Assembly (NCBI GenBank): GCA_002474345.1
Contig: DKQD01000149.1
Coordinates: forward strand, 1 to 14,184
Source: Bacteriovoracaceae bacterium UBA7317
GTDB lineage: Bacteria > Bdellovibrionota > Bacteriovoracia > Bacteriovoracales > Bacteriovoracaceae
Length of the DNA stretch: 14,184 nucleotides
Direction: 5' to 3'
The translations under genes were made by a program, and so were the position numbers. Positions within the stretch are counted from its first letter, which is position 1, and each line of letters begins with the position of its first letter. The notes beneath the pieces were generated by a model. The model was given only the letters and a program-made list of their open reading frames with translations. It did no database searches and had not been told where the DNA came from. Shown here piece by piece: positions 6,895 to 14,184 of the stretch.

Positions 6895-7782
6895 ATGGAT
6901 CAAAAGATTTGCCTTTTTCTTATTTTATTAATTTTTTCTTCCTGTGGAGGTGGTGATGGTTCATCATCTTCAAGCTCTGACAATAAAATCGGAGGGTGTG
7001 TTCTAACAACCGCCCGTGCCCTTCCGGGCTCTAGTTTAAAGGCCGTTTCAAGTGTATCCGCTACAGATGGAAGTGCTACTTATGACCCTTTTACTAAAAT
7101 ACTCACATCTTATGGAACAACTATGCTTTCTATTGCAAGTGTAAGTGATAGTTTTGTAAGTGATATCGGAACGACAATTCAGAAAATGTTTGATTCTTCA
7201 GATGATACCGATAATGATGATCAAAATACTTTTATTGAAAATTCGTACAAGTATGCGGCCACAATACCCCTTTTTGTTGCGACCGATTTTAATAATTTTG
7301 ATTTTAAAAACAGTAAAGACAACAATAGTATTTGTGACACGATAAGCGCAGGACAGGAAAGTCGAAATACCCAGGTTTTAGAAATAATGGAGCATATCCT
7401 CCATATTATGACTAATGTCGGATTCCACTACACCTATCCTAATGAATGGGGGCTGACAACTTCCTCAACTTTATATACCTGTATGCAAGAAGCTATCAAT
7501 TCCAATTATTTCAATGCTTCAAGCTATGATAATATGGACGCCGAAGTTAAAATCCGGATTAAGTTACAGGAATTCGCTTATTGGTTCATTTCAAGTGCAT
7601 GGGGACTACAAACAACTTATGGTGATAACGATACGAGTGAATGGACTTTAAAAAGTCAGTCTGCACTTCAATCTAATATGTCGAGTTGCTATTCAACCCT
7701 AATGAGTACAGTTAATAAGGTAATCATTCCTCCGAGCAATACTTTTCTCAATACTTTAGGTGATGACCACAAATCTGACTAA
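6895..7782 (+). CDS. Lipoprotein of unknown family
   Basis: 295 residues from the ATG at 6895. I chose this start because it gives a normal lipoprotein signal: Asp2-Lys4, hydrophobic 5-14, lipobox IFSSC with Cys17. The upstream TTG (6835) and ATG (6847) would add a second hydrophobic stretch. A Gly/Ser-rich tether (18-28) follows. The mature part has four more cysteines (35, 147, 196, 265), enough for two disulfides, an Asp-rich segment (101-110, SSDDTDNDDQ) that could bind calcium, and a helix with clustered Glu and His (163-170, EIMEHILH, then His178 and Trp185). I do not recognise the family; the Glu/His cluster could bind metal but matches no motif I can name. There is no ribosome site; a TATAAT at 6882-6887 lies seven bases before the ATG, so the message may be leaderless. 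Likely site is the periplasm or the outer membrane surface. It is divergent from the response regulator gene. Confidence 0.8.
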   Translation: MDQKICLFLILLIFSSCGGGDGSSSSSSDNKIGGCVLTTARALPGSSLKAVSSVSATDGSATYDPFTKILTSYGTTMLSIASVSDSFVSDIGTTIQKMFDSSDDTDNDDQNTFIENSYKYAATIPLFVATDFNNFDFKNSKDNNSICDTISAGQESRNTQVLEIMEHILHIMTNVGFHYTYPNEWGLTTSSTLYTCMQEAINSNYFNASSYDNMDAEVKIRIKLQEFAYWFISSAWGLQTTYGDNDTSEWTLKSQSALQSNMSSCYSTLMSTVNKVIIPPSNTFLNTLGDDHKSD

Positions 7783-8219
7783 TTTGAAAAAAAATGAGTG
7801 AAACGGAGTTCATTACTTAGAATTTGAAGCTAAATAGAAAAATTAAAACAAAACCTAATTTTTGGAGAAAAATATATAAATATTAGGTCTATTTTATATC
7901 TTTAAAAAGGACAGGAGCTACCCCAATCTTCTCGGCTTTTGAGGCCATCAATGCTTTGACCCCAAATAAAAACAAGAATTCCGATAGAAAAAGCAATAAT
8001 GTTTTTTTAGGCCTTTATGTTTAGGTGATGGATAGTTTCTATAATTTAAAATTATTGAAATCAATTCTTTTTAAAGAAATTCCAATAATTTCCTTTGAAA
8101 AAAATAAGAAACTATACTTATTTAGATATTTTAATAAGTATTTAGGTCCTTCTAAAACGATAAAATGTTGTAAAATATGGGAGCAAATTCAAGAACTCGA
8201 TTCATACTGGAGTCAAATC
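7783..8219 (+). other. 437-bp gene-free stretch upstream of the six-cysteine paralog pair
   Basis: It contains ACCTAAT/ATTAGGT (7853-7859 and 7882-7888), a weak 7-bp stem with a 22-base loop that might end the lipoprotein transcript, and a 9-bp inverted repeat at 8114-8141. The frame of the next gene is open back to 8025, but that part lacks a ribosome site and would precede a clear signal peptide, so I treat it as leader DNA. A minus-strand open frame at 7902-8006 has no start codon. Promoter-like boxes (TATACT near 8115, TAAAAT near 8162) have no good -35. Confidence 0.5.
8114..8141. repeat. 9-bp inverted repeat upstream of the first six-cysteine protein gene
   Basis: ATACTTATT (8114-8122) and AATAAGTAT (8133-8141) are perfect reverse complements with a 10-base centre, about 80 bases before the ATG at 8220. 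The shape fits an operator for a dimeric regulator, overlapping a TATACT box, but all pairs except one per arm are A-T. Confidence 0.35.
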
Positions 8220-10322
8220 ATGAAACTTTTAAAGTTTAGCCTAGTTTGTGTTTTGATACTTTGCCCTTTGGCCTTTGCTGGCAAAATAGATACATCAAGG
8301 TTTGATTCTCTAAATAAAGTCTTAAAGACAAAAACAAAATCAACTGTGAACTTAAAGGATGGAATTAAGGAAGCTGAAAAACTTCTTAAGGATGATGTAA
8401 GTGCTAAGTTGAGACGGCAAAAGCAGATGGGTGCAGTATTGTCTTTGCCTTACCGATGTTCAATGAAAACAAGAAAAGGTCGTTATCAGGACATTATGAA
8501 TAGTTTGAAAGCTTTAACAGCAAAAATAAAAGTAGGAAATTGTAAAAGTGAAGGGAGCGCTTATATAAATCAGATGGATTCTGTGTTTAAAAACTGGAAG
8601 GATATGTCTGAAACAACTGAAGCAACAAAAGTTTTCAATTCAAATGCACCAGCTCCGGACCCCAATGCCGCTGTTGATAGTGCGACGGCAACTCCGGCCG
8701 CAGCTGATATCTATTTTACCCAAGCCAGGGTAATGGCGGTTAGCCAGGTATTGAAGAACTTTGGAAACCTCGCTCAAAAAGCAGGCTGTCAATACGAACT
8801 TAAAAAAACGGATACTCTTCAAATTTTAAGGGATGTTATTTCAAACATTTCAAGTGTTGGACTTTTGGTTCCTGGTCAGGCGGGAGCTTTGACTGCCTTA
8901 GGTGGAACGGGTCTTGTCGGTGTTATTGAGATGATTAGAAACCTTATTTCAACTAAATGGGATTGGCATAATGAAAAAGATAGAGATACCTTTGTGGATT
9001 TAAACTGTGGCTTTTATACCCTTCAAAACGAACTTGAAAAAGAAACCCTTTTTAATATTAAAACTGATCAAAATAAATTAGACCAAAAGAGGCTAACCGA
9101 AGAAGTTAAAAAATTTAAGGTGGTCGTTGCTAAATTAAGAAATGGAATCCATGTAAGCGAAAAAAGTAGTAAAAGGTTTAAAGAAACAGAAAAGAGGCTT
9201 TTTATCACAAAAAATTTTAGTGAAGAAACCTATTTTCTTTTAAATACAATTAAAAATGCTGGGAAAGTTTCTCATGGGATGGCGGTTAATGCTAAAACTA
9301 TACCCCAAAGAGGAGCTGTTATAGAGGAGCTTATTCATCTTCATAAAGAATTTTTTAGATATATTGATAAATCAAAGGTTTCTTATTATGGGACTTTTCT
9401 GGTTTCAGAAACGAAGGACAACTTCAAAGATATTTTTGGCGTTAAGGCCACCCTTTCGGGTAATAAAATAAATCTTGATAAAAACAAAGTTCTTTCAAAA
9501 TTTTTAACTAAAAAAAATAAATTTGATGAACTCGTTAAAAAATTTAATGAACCGATTTTTTGGCTTGCTGATGATATTCATTCAGAAATAAGTAAAAAAA
9601 GTGGGAACGAAAAACACTTTGACCCTCTGGTGAGTAAAGCAGAGAGAGTCCTCGCAAGTATTGAAAAAAGATTAGATAAAAAGGTAAAGCAGCTAGCAAG
9701 GGTTAATCAAATTCAAACAGGAAAGTTTGAATTTGATATGGAAGACTCTGGAACAATGGATCGAATTAACTTAAAGGCCAAATACAACGAAATTCAAAAC
9801 GTTATTTATGGAAAGGCAGGAGCTTCGTTTTTAGAATACTCGATAAAACATAGCTATAATGCTCTTTGGGAGTTTGAAAAGCACTTTGATGCCACCTTTG
9901 GAACCATGTCTCGAGAGGGAGATATGGGGGCGAGAGTTCTTAGAAATTTCAAACCAGCAGGCAAAAAGGCGAGGGAAATTTGTGCCAACATAGACAAAAT
10001 GATGAAAGATTTTGCCGAAGGTGATGATTTAGTTCAGGCAGGCTTTGACTTTCTTGTCATTAACGAGCGACACTTTTTAAGAACTCCAGGAAAGAAGAGT
10101 ATATGGGATGTCTTTAAAATTGATTACTACAAGAAGAAGTACCTCTATACAAACTTTAATGAGGCCAACAAAATAAATAAACTTCTAAAAAAAGGGATAT
10201 TTTTTAATCCTGGTGGTTATTCAAAAAAGGGTATAGCCCGTCAGATGATTATGCGCTCAAATAATTTAACAACTCGGATTAATTTACAAACATTTCATGA
10301 TAGAAGTTGCCGTAGGTTCTAA
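8220..10322 (+). CDS. Exported six-cysteine protein, first of a tandem paralog pair
   Basis: 700 residues from the ATG at 8220, chosen because GGAG lies eight bases upstream and a good Sec signal peptide follows (1-20, cleavage likely after PLAFA; the Cys at 15 is not in a lipobox). The mature protein is Lys-rich and mostly helical, with no membrane helix beyond a possible hydrophobic helix near 205-245. It has exactly six cysteines (80, 108, 190, 263, 588, 697). A Pro/Ala-rich linker lies at about 142-162. Conserved landmarks shared with the next gene are GLLVPGQAG (214-222), LNCGFY (261-266), IYGKAG (529-534), EICANI (586-591) and FDFLVINERHF (609-619). I know no described family for it. 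Export plus paired cysteines points to a folded periplasmic or surface protein with disulfides; function is unknown. The second paralog starts 22 bp downstream, so the two form an operon. Confidence 0.88.
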   Translation: MKLLKFSLVCVLILCPLAFAGKIDTSRFDSLNKVLKTKTKSTVNLKDGIKEAEKLLKDDVSAKLRRQKQMGAVLSLPYRCSMKTRKGRYQDIMNSLKALTAKIKVGNCKSEGSAYINQMDSVFKNWKDMSETTEATKVFNSNAPAPDPNAAVDSATATPAAADIYFTQARVMAVSQVLKNFGNLAQKAGCQYELKKTDTLQILRDVISNISSVGLLVPGQAGALTALGGTGLVGVIEMIRNLISTKWDWHNEKDRDTFVDLNCGFYTLQNELEKETLFNIKTDQNKLDQKRLTEEVKKFKVVVAKLRNGIHVSEKSSKRFKETEKRLFITKNFSEETYFLLNTIKNAGKVSHGMAVNAKTIPQRGAVIEELIHLHKEFFRYIDKSKVSYYGTFLVSETKDNFKDIFGVKATLSGNKINLDKNKVLSKFLTKKNKFDELVKKFNEPIFWLADDIHSEISKKSGNEKHFDPLVSKAERVLASIEKRLDKKVKQLARVNQIQTGKFEFDMEDSGTMDRINLKAKYNEIQNVIYGKAGASFLEYSIKHSYNALWEFEKHFDATFGTMSREGDMGARVLRNFKPAGKKAREICANIDKMMKDFAEGDDLVQAGFDFLVINERHFLRTPGKKSIWDVFKIDYYKKKYLYTNFNEANKINKLLKKGIFFNPGGYSKKGIARQMIMRSNNLTTRINLQTFHDRSCRRF

Positions 10323-10344
10323 AAGATAATAGGAATTGGATCTT

Positions 10345-12387
10345 ATGGACCAGTATCGAATTATGAGAATGTTAAGAATCATCTCTGAAATCAACGTCAA
10401 AATAGTGTTGGTGTCTCTTTTTATTTTTCTTTTTTTTCCATTAAAGGTTGAGGCCAATTTATTGAACGAGGCCGAAAGTTATTTGCAAAAAATGAGAAAG
10501 ATAACCTTTTTAAAAGATAGAAAGTCCTCTCTTGAAAGGCCAAAGCAATGTGTTTACAAAGAAGATCTAGAGGGGGAGGTAGACGACCATGGAAAAACCT
10601 CCCAAAACCTCCTCCTCCAGTTTAAGGAAATGACGGATCTTCTTAAAAAAGAAGAGTGTCGTGAAGCAGGAAAAAGTACCTTTTTAAAAATAGAAAAAGA
10701 CTTAGAGGAGATGAGAAAAATTCAAGAAAAATTTATGAAAGATAGTAAAATGACCACAGCAAAAAAGGGGTTAACTGATTTTAGTGGTGCAAGGTGGGAT
10801 CCGGCCTTAGGGAATAAAGTTTTAGAAAATTGGGGGAAACTTACACAAGTTCCTGCTTGTAAGGATCGTTTTAAAGCAAGAAAAGTTCTTGGGTATATGA
10901 CCAATTTTACAACAAATCTTCTTTTTACAGGTATGCTTGTTCCGGGAAGAATTGGTCAAGTCTCTGCTTATTACAACTTGGCATTAGGCTCAACAATGAA
11001 GCTTTTTAGGATGATTTTAGAATCATATACTGATTATGTTGATCCTATTCAAAGAGAGGCCTTTTTAAAAATGAATTGTGCTTTTTTCGAGTACGAAAAT
11101 ATTCTGGATAGGGAGGGCTTTTTTTCTATCCACTCAGCTGAGCAAAAAGAAGAATTATTAAAAATTGAAAAGACTTACCTTCCTAAACTTCAAGGTTATA
11201 TTGATAAAATAAAAAAACCTATGAATAAACACCAGGAAGAGTTTTTTATCAAAAACTATGGAGAAGTAAATTATTCTATTTTTAGTTTTTTTCAAGATAT
11301 TAAACCTATCGTAAAAACAAAAGGAAGAGGAAGCCGCTTAAAGCCAAGAATAAAGGGACCTCTTGTAACAAAGATTTGGAATAGTTACGATTATATCGTT
11401 CTTAAGAAAAATTGGGAAAAAGCTAAGCTTGATTATGAAATGAAAACGGCTTTTCCTTACTTTATTATTGTGTTTAAAAATAACTTTAAGGGATATACTG
11501 ATCATAATTCTTTTGTCTCAAAAATGATGAGAGACAATAAAGAGTGGAATAGAGTGCTTGACCTCTATTTTGATGGGCTTACTCCTCTCGTTGAGCATTA
11601 TGACAGTATGGGAAAAAAGAGCCTGACTAGTTTTCAAAAAACTCGGGAGTATCTCCTTCTTCAAAAGATTACTCGGTATAGAGATGTTTTTTATCACAGA
11701 ATAAAAGTCCTTAATAACATTGTTAAGGGGGAGCTAGGCTTTCTTGAATATGATGATGGGAGAACGGACAGGTGGCGTATAGTAGATGAGTACAAGACAT
11801 TTGAAAAAAATATTTTTGGAAAAGAAGGAAAAAAGTTTATTTCTAATATTAATTACACTGCCCAAAAAAGCATTAAAATCATTAAAAAGCAATATAGGAT
11901 CATAGTGGACCAGTATGAATATAAAAAGGATTTTACTGAGAATCTTTCAAATGAAGATAAAATGAAGGCTTATTGTGCTGATATCAATTATTACATTGAT
12001 TCTTACGATGACTATAACACCATTGTTCGCCAAGGCCATGACTTTATAAAAATTAACTCCCGGTATTTCGCAAGGAGTGATCATAAGAAAAAATGGACTC
12101 GATATTTTCAAAGAAAGGCCTGGCAGGAAAGGTACCTTCACAAAAATTATTTTAGTCTTTTAAAAGCTGAAGAATTAAGGAAAGAGGTTCAAAAATGGAA
12201 AGAAGAAAATAAGGACAAAGTAGAAGATTTTCCAGAGGCCCTCATGAAAAAATTAAAAGAAAAGAAAAATATTTTTAGTAAGAGGACGCTTGGTCGCCAT
12301 ATCCTCAACCGAGAAATCCATAGCATTAACCTAAAGGATATTATTGAAATCAAAGAGAAGCATTGCAAACAGTCCACAGTCCAGTAA
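10345..12387 (+). CDS. Exported six-cysteine protein, second of a tandem paralog pair
   Basis: 680 residues from the ATG at 10345, which has AGGA ten bases upstream (ATGs at 10363 and 10369 are alternatives). The signal peptide has a long N-region, hydrophobic core about 20-33 and probable cleavage after LKVEA (37). Six mature cysteines at 69, 105, 172, 245, 544 and 674 match those of the preceding protein one for one; the 73-residue distance between the third and fourth and the 24 residues from the third to the G-[LM]-L-V-P-G-x-x-G motif (196-204) are identical in both. Other shared blocks are MNCAFF, IFGKEG (490-495), AYCADI and HDFIKINSRYF (565-575). Overall identity looks low, so duplication is old or selection relaxed. 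The Pro/Ala linker of the first copy is absent. Largely helical and Lys-rich; no catalytic motif seen. Function unknown; the two products may form a heteromer (inference). Confidence 0.88.
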   Translation: MDQYRIMRMLRIISEINVKIVLVSLFIFLFFPLKVEANLLNEAESYLQKMRKITFLKDRKSSLERPKQCVYKEDLEGEVDDHGKTSQNLLLQFKEMTDLLKKEECREAGKSTFLKIEKDLEEMRKIQEKFMKDSKMTTAKKGLTDFSGARWDPALGNKVLENWGKLTQVPACKDRFKARKVLGYMTNFTTNLLFTGMLVPGRIGQVSAYYNLALGSTMKLFRMILESYTDYVDPIQREAFLKMNCAFFEYENILDREGFFSIHSAEQKEELLKIEKTYLPKLQGYIDKIKKPMNKHQEEFFIKNYGEVNYSIFSFFQDIKPIVKTKGRGSRLKPRIKGPLVTKIWNSYDYIVLKKNWEKAKLDYEMKTAFPYFIIVFKNNFKGYTDHNSFVSKMMRDNKEWNRVLDLYFDGLTPLVEHYDSMGKKSLTSFQKTREYLLLQKITRYRDVFYHRIKVLNNIVKGELGFLEYDDGRTDRWRIVDEYKTFEKNIFGKEGKKFISNINYTAQKSIKIIKKQYRIIVDQYEYKKDFTENLSNEDKMKAYCADINYYIDSYDDYNTIVRQGHDFIKINSRYFARSDHKKKWTRYFQRKAWQERYLHKNYFSLLKAEELRKEVQKWKEENKDKVEDFPEALMKKLKEKKNIFSKRTLGRHILNREIHSINLKDIIEIKEKHCKQSTVQ

Positions 12388-12456
12388 ATTCAACACAAAC
12401 CCTCAATGTGAACGAGTGAGAAGATGCGGTTTACTGGACTTAATTCCTTTTAAGTC
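12378..12456 (+). promoter_or_regulatory. Two overlapping hairpins between the paralog operon and the phosphatase gene
   Basis: AGTCCAGTAAA (12378-12388, containing the stop codon of the second paralog) pairs perfectly with TTTACTGGACT (12430-12440) around a 41-base loop. GACTTAA (12437-12443) pairs perfectly with TTAAGTC (12450-12456) around a 6-base loop. The two stems share 12437-12440, so they cannot form fully together, the layout of an attenuator or antiterminator. A T-rich but broken stretch follows; no long T-tract is present. Confidence 0.4.
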
Positions 12457-12459
12457 GTA

Positions 12460-12486
12460 TTGTCCTTAAAATTAGAAACATATTTA
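12460..12486 (+). promoter_or_regulatory. Weak candidate promoter of the phosphatase gene
   Basis: TTGTCC (12460-12465) and TATTTA (12481-12486) are 15 bp apart, about 11 bases before the ATG. Spacing and the -10 are poor, so the gene may instead be read through from the paralog operon. Confidence 0.2.
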
Positions 12487-12497
12487 ATGGAATCTTT

Positions 12498-13379
12498 ATG
12501 GGCGTCGCGGCAAGGTTTTTAGTTCTTTTTACAAGCTTTTTTTTCTTAATAAAGGCATGGTCTTTGCCTCCGATTATCGCGATAGGGGACCTCCATGGCG
12601 ATTATGAAGGGACTCTTACTCTTTTAAAAAAAGCAGAAATCATAGATGAAAAGTTAAACTGGATAGGCGGAAATAAAATTTTAGTCCAGCTCGGAGATCA
12701 GATAGACCGCGGTGCTGGGGATAAGCAAATTCTTGATCTCTTTGAGTATTTAAAGGAAGAAGCGCCTAGATTTGGTGGCGAGGTTTATCCATTAATAGGC
12801 AATCATGAGGCCATGAATGTTTACGGCAACTTTAAATACGTCTTTCCAGAAAAGGCCTTTTATGACTTTGAAAATTTTTTTAGTAGTGCACCTAAAAACT
12901 ATGTCGAAAAATACAAGCATTATAAGAGGGGACGGCTTCATGCCTTTTTTCCTGGAGGAGATTATGCAAAAATGCTTTCTAAGAGGAAGGCCATTTTGAA
13001 ATTGGGTCCCTATGTTTTTGTTCATGGTGGAGTCCTCCCAAAGTATGCTCGGTTAGGTATAGAAAATTTAAATAGAGAAGCATCACAATGGATGGAGGGT
13101 AAAAGGGAAAGGCCTCATTGGATCACCGACTCCAATGGGCCTTTATGGGTGAGGTATTTTTCAAAAAAGACCACTACCTCACACTGTGACATGCTAAAAG
13201 AGTCCCTTAAGATTTTAGGTGCAAAAAAAATGTTTGTGGCCCACTCAGTTCAGGAGAATGGTATTAACACTGCATGTGAGGGAAGGGTTGTGAGAACTGA
13301 TACAGGCATCTCTTCTTATTATGGTGGGAAAAAGGAAGCTGTTCTTATTGAAAAAGGAAAGCTTTATCGCATTAACTAA
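12498..13379 (+). CDS. Exported PPP-family (Shewanella-like) protein phosphatase / metallophosphatase
   Basis: 293 residues. The metallophosphatase core is complete: GDLHGD (30-35, metal ligands Asp31 and His33), GDQIDRG (66-72, Asp67, Arg71), GNHEAMN (101-107, Asn102, His103), VHGG (175-178, His176), a WVRY Arg219 and VAHS (247-250, His249). GDQIDRG and GNHEAMN are typical of the Shewanella-like (Shelph) branch of PPP phosphatases, which use two metal ions to remove phosphate from proteins or other esters. A hydrophobic N-terminus (6-19) followed by AWS indicates a Sec signal peptide, so it probably acts in the periplasm, as proposed for some bacterial members; its substrate there is unknown. 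Only two cysteines are seen (230, 260). Start: ATG at 12498 with GGAA seven bases upstream. It lies 110 bp after the paralog operon in the same direction, separated by the hairpins at 12378-12456. Confidence 0.92.
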   Translation: MGVAARFLVLFTSFFFLIKAWSLPPIIAIGDLHGDYEGTLTLLKKAEIIDEKLNWIGGNKILVQLGDQIDRGAGDKQILDLFEYLKEEAPRFGGEVYPLIGNHEAMNVYGNFKYVFPEKAFYDFENFFSSAPKNYVEKYKHYKRGRLHAFFPGGDYAKMLSKRKAILKLGPYVFVHGGVLPKYARLGIENLNREASQWMEGKRERPHWITDSNGPLWVRYFSKKTTTSHCDMLKESLKILGAKKMFVAHSVQENGINTACEGRVVRTDTGISSYYGGKKEAVLIEKGKLYRIN

Positions 13380-13465
13380 AAATCGATAGTAGTTTTTTTA
13401 ATATTATCCTTTTTTTGCCCGTAATGCTTCCTTTATGATTATCAAATGGTATTTTAGTGTATTTT
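13380..13465. other. Convergent intergenic region, T-rich on both strands
   Basis: Two T7 runs on the plus strand after the phosphatase stop and A/T-rich sequence after the synthase stop suggest transcription ends here, but the only stem is AGTG/CACT (4 bp) near 13456-13470. I see no convincing intrinsic terminator. Confidence 0.3.
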
Positions 13466-14184
13466 TCACTTATTTATTTTTAAAATAACACTGGAGTTTG
13501 TGCCACCAAAGCCAAAAGAATTTTTTAGGATGTAGCGGACGTTACACTCTTTGACTTCTAGGCAATGATTTATTTGAGAATTGCCATCTATGTTTGTAAG
13601 GTTGAGGGTCGGGATGATCATGCCTCTTTTGGCCGATTCAATCATTGCGATCATTTCATTGACGCCTGAAGCTCCAATAGTGTGTCCAAAGTAGGATTTC
13701 AAAGCTGTGACGGGTGGTGTTTTTTCTCCAAAAACCTTAGATATCGCTTTTGATTCGTAGATGTCCCCTTTTTTAGTACCAGGAGAGTGAGAACCAATCC
13801 AGTCGATGTCAGAAGGGTTTAAATTTGCCATTTTAAGAGCACTTTCCATTGCTCTTATAGGCGCTTCAGCCGAAGGTTCCATTGCAAGGTTATGAAATGA
13901 GTCAGAGGTGCTTGAGAAGCCTACGATTTCTGCCTGTATATTAGCGCCTCTTTTGAGGGCATTTTCTCTTTCTTCCAAGAATATAATTCCTGCTCCTTCA
14001 GCAGAAACTGTTCCATTTCTATCGCTTGAAAATGGTTTACATCCATTTTCAGAGCTGCTATCTGCTAAGGCCAGTTTTGAAAAACCAAGGTGCCACACAT
14101 CTTCAAGGGGAGCATCAACCCCTCCTGTAATCATCATATCGTGAAAACCACCAGCAATTTCGAGGTAGGATTGCTTGATGGCGA
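13466..14184 (-). CDS. Beta-ketoacyl-ACP synthase (KAS II/FabF-like), C-terminal 238 residues
   Basis: The frame is open to the right edge; 238 complete codons and the stop are visible, and the ATG at 14137 is internal because codons before it (SYLEIAGGFHD) match the family. Visible thiolase-fold motifs are MMITGGVDAPL, the PFSSDRNGTVSAEGAGIIFLEE block, DWIGSHSPGTKKGD (first catalytic His), ALKSYFGHTIGASG (catalytic Lys and second His) and the closing SFGFGGTNSSVIL. The active-site Cys lies beyond the edge. The first His block reads SHSPGT where FabF has AHGTST, so this may be a specialised condensing enzyme (lipid, polyene or polyketide type) rather than housekeeping FabF. It would extend a malonyl-ACP-derived acyl chain in the cytoplasm. 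The gene converges on the phosphatase gene with 86 bp between the stops; neighbours of its pathway lie outside the window. Confidence 0.92.
   Translation of the reverse strand, partial: AIKQSYLEIAGGFHDMMITGGVDAPLEDVWHLGFSKLALADSSSENGCKPFSSDRNGTVSAEGAGIIFLEERENALKRGANIQAEIVGFSSTSDSFHNLAMEPSAEAPIRAMESALKMANLNPSDIDWIGSHSPGTKKGDIYESKAISKVFGEKTPPVTALKSYFGHTIGASGVNEMIAMIESAKRGMIIPTLNLTNIDGNSQINHCLEVKECNVRYILKNSFGFGGTNSSVILKINK

Noticed and set aside
7902..8006. Minus-strand open frame of 34 codons reading like a membrane helix with a polar tail (e.g. AFSIGILVFIWG)
   Set aside because: A stop codon lies immediately upstream, no ATG, GTG or TTG occurs in frame, and another frame is also open over the same bases, so it is more likely chance or at most a gene remnant.
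8025..8219. In-frame 65-residue N-terminal extension of the first six-cysteine protein from an ATG at 8025
   Set aside because: It would place 65 residues before a typical signal peptide, has no ribosome site, and the ATG at 8220 has GGAG at a good distance.
1..14184. tRNA, rRNA, CRISPR array, insertion sequence, prophage or att-site
   Set aside because: No cloverleaf-like conserved arms, spaced direct repeats, transposase or integrase motifs were seen on either strand.

Overview
The window is AT-rich (about one third G+C by eye) and holds only protein-coding genes and short control sites. I see no rRNA, tRNA, CRISPR array, insertion sequence or phage gene. Many products carry Sec or lipoprotein signals, and one has a predicted outer-membrane beta-barrel, so the host is a Gram-negative bacterium. 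The Lys/Asn/Phe-rich proteins, the many exported proteins of unknown family and the mix of signalling genes suggest a Bdellovibrio/Bacteriovorax-like lineage (Bdellovibrionota). That placement is an inference from style, not from a marker gene.

Left half (1-6736), all on the minus strand. From right to left in transcription order: a single-domain CheY-like response regulator (6365-6736); a gene-poor stretch (5851-6364) with a good promoter and a hairpin that may make a small RNA; a two-gene operon of a secreted FecR-domain protein (4180-5850) and a TPR plus beta-barrel protein (2573-4165), 14 bp apart; a membrane sensor histidine kinase (712-2334, probably starting further upstream); and the start of a lipoprotein with Asp-box repeats, cut by the left edge.

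Right half (6895-13379), all on the plus strand: a lipoprotein of unknown family; a 437-bp gene-free stretch; two adjacent exported proteins of 700 and 680 residues that are diverged tandem paralogs with six conserved cysteines; and an exported PPP-type (Shewanella-like) phosphatase. A convergent beta-ketoacyl-ACP synthase gene enters from the right edge on the minus strand.

The least described parts are the FecR/TPR-barrel operon, whose second protein has the TPR-plus-14-strand layout of Slam-type outer-membrane translocators, and the tandem six-cysteine family. Kinase and response regulator are separate genes about 4 kb apart; nothing in the sequence proves they are partners. Between the second paralog and the phosphatase lie two overlapping, mutually exclusive hairpins that could regulate the phosphatase.
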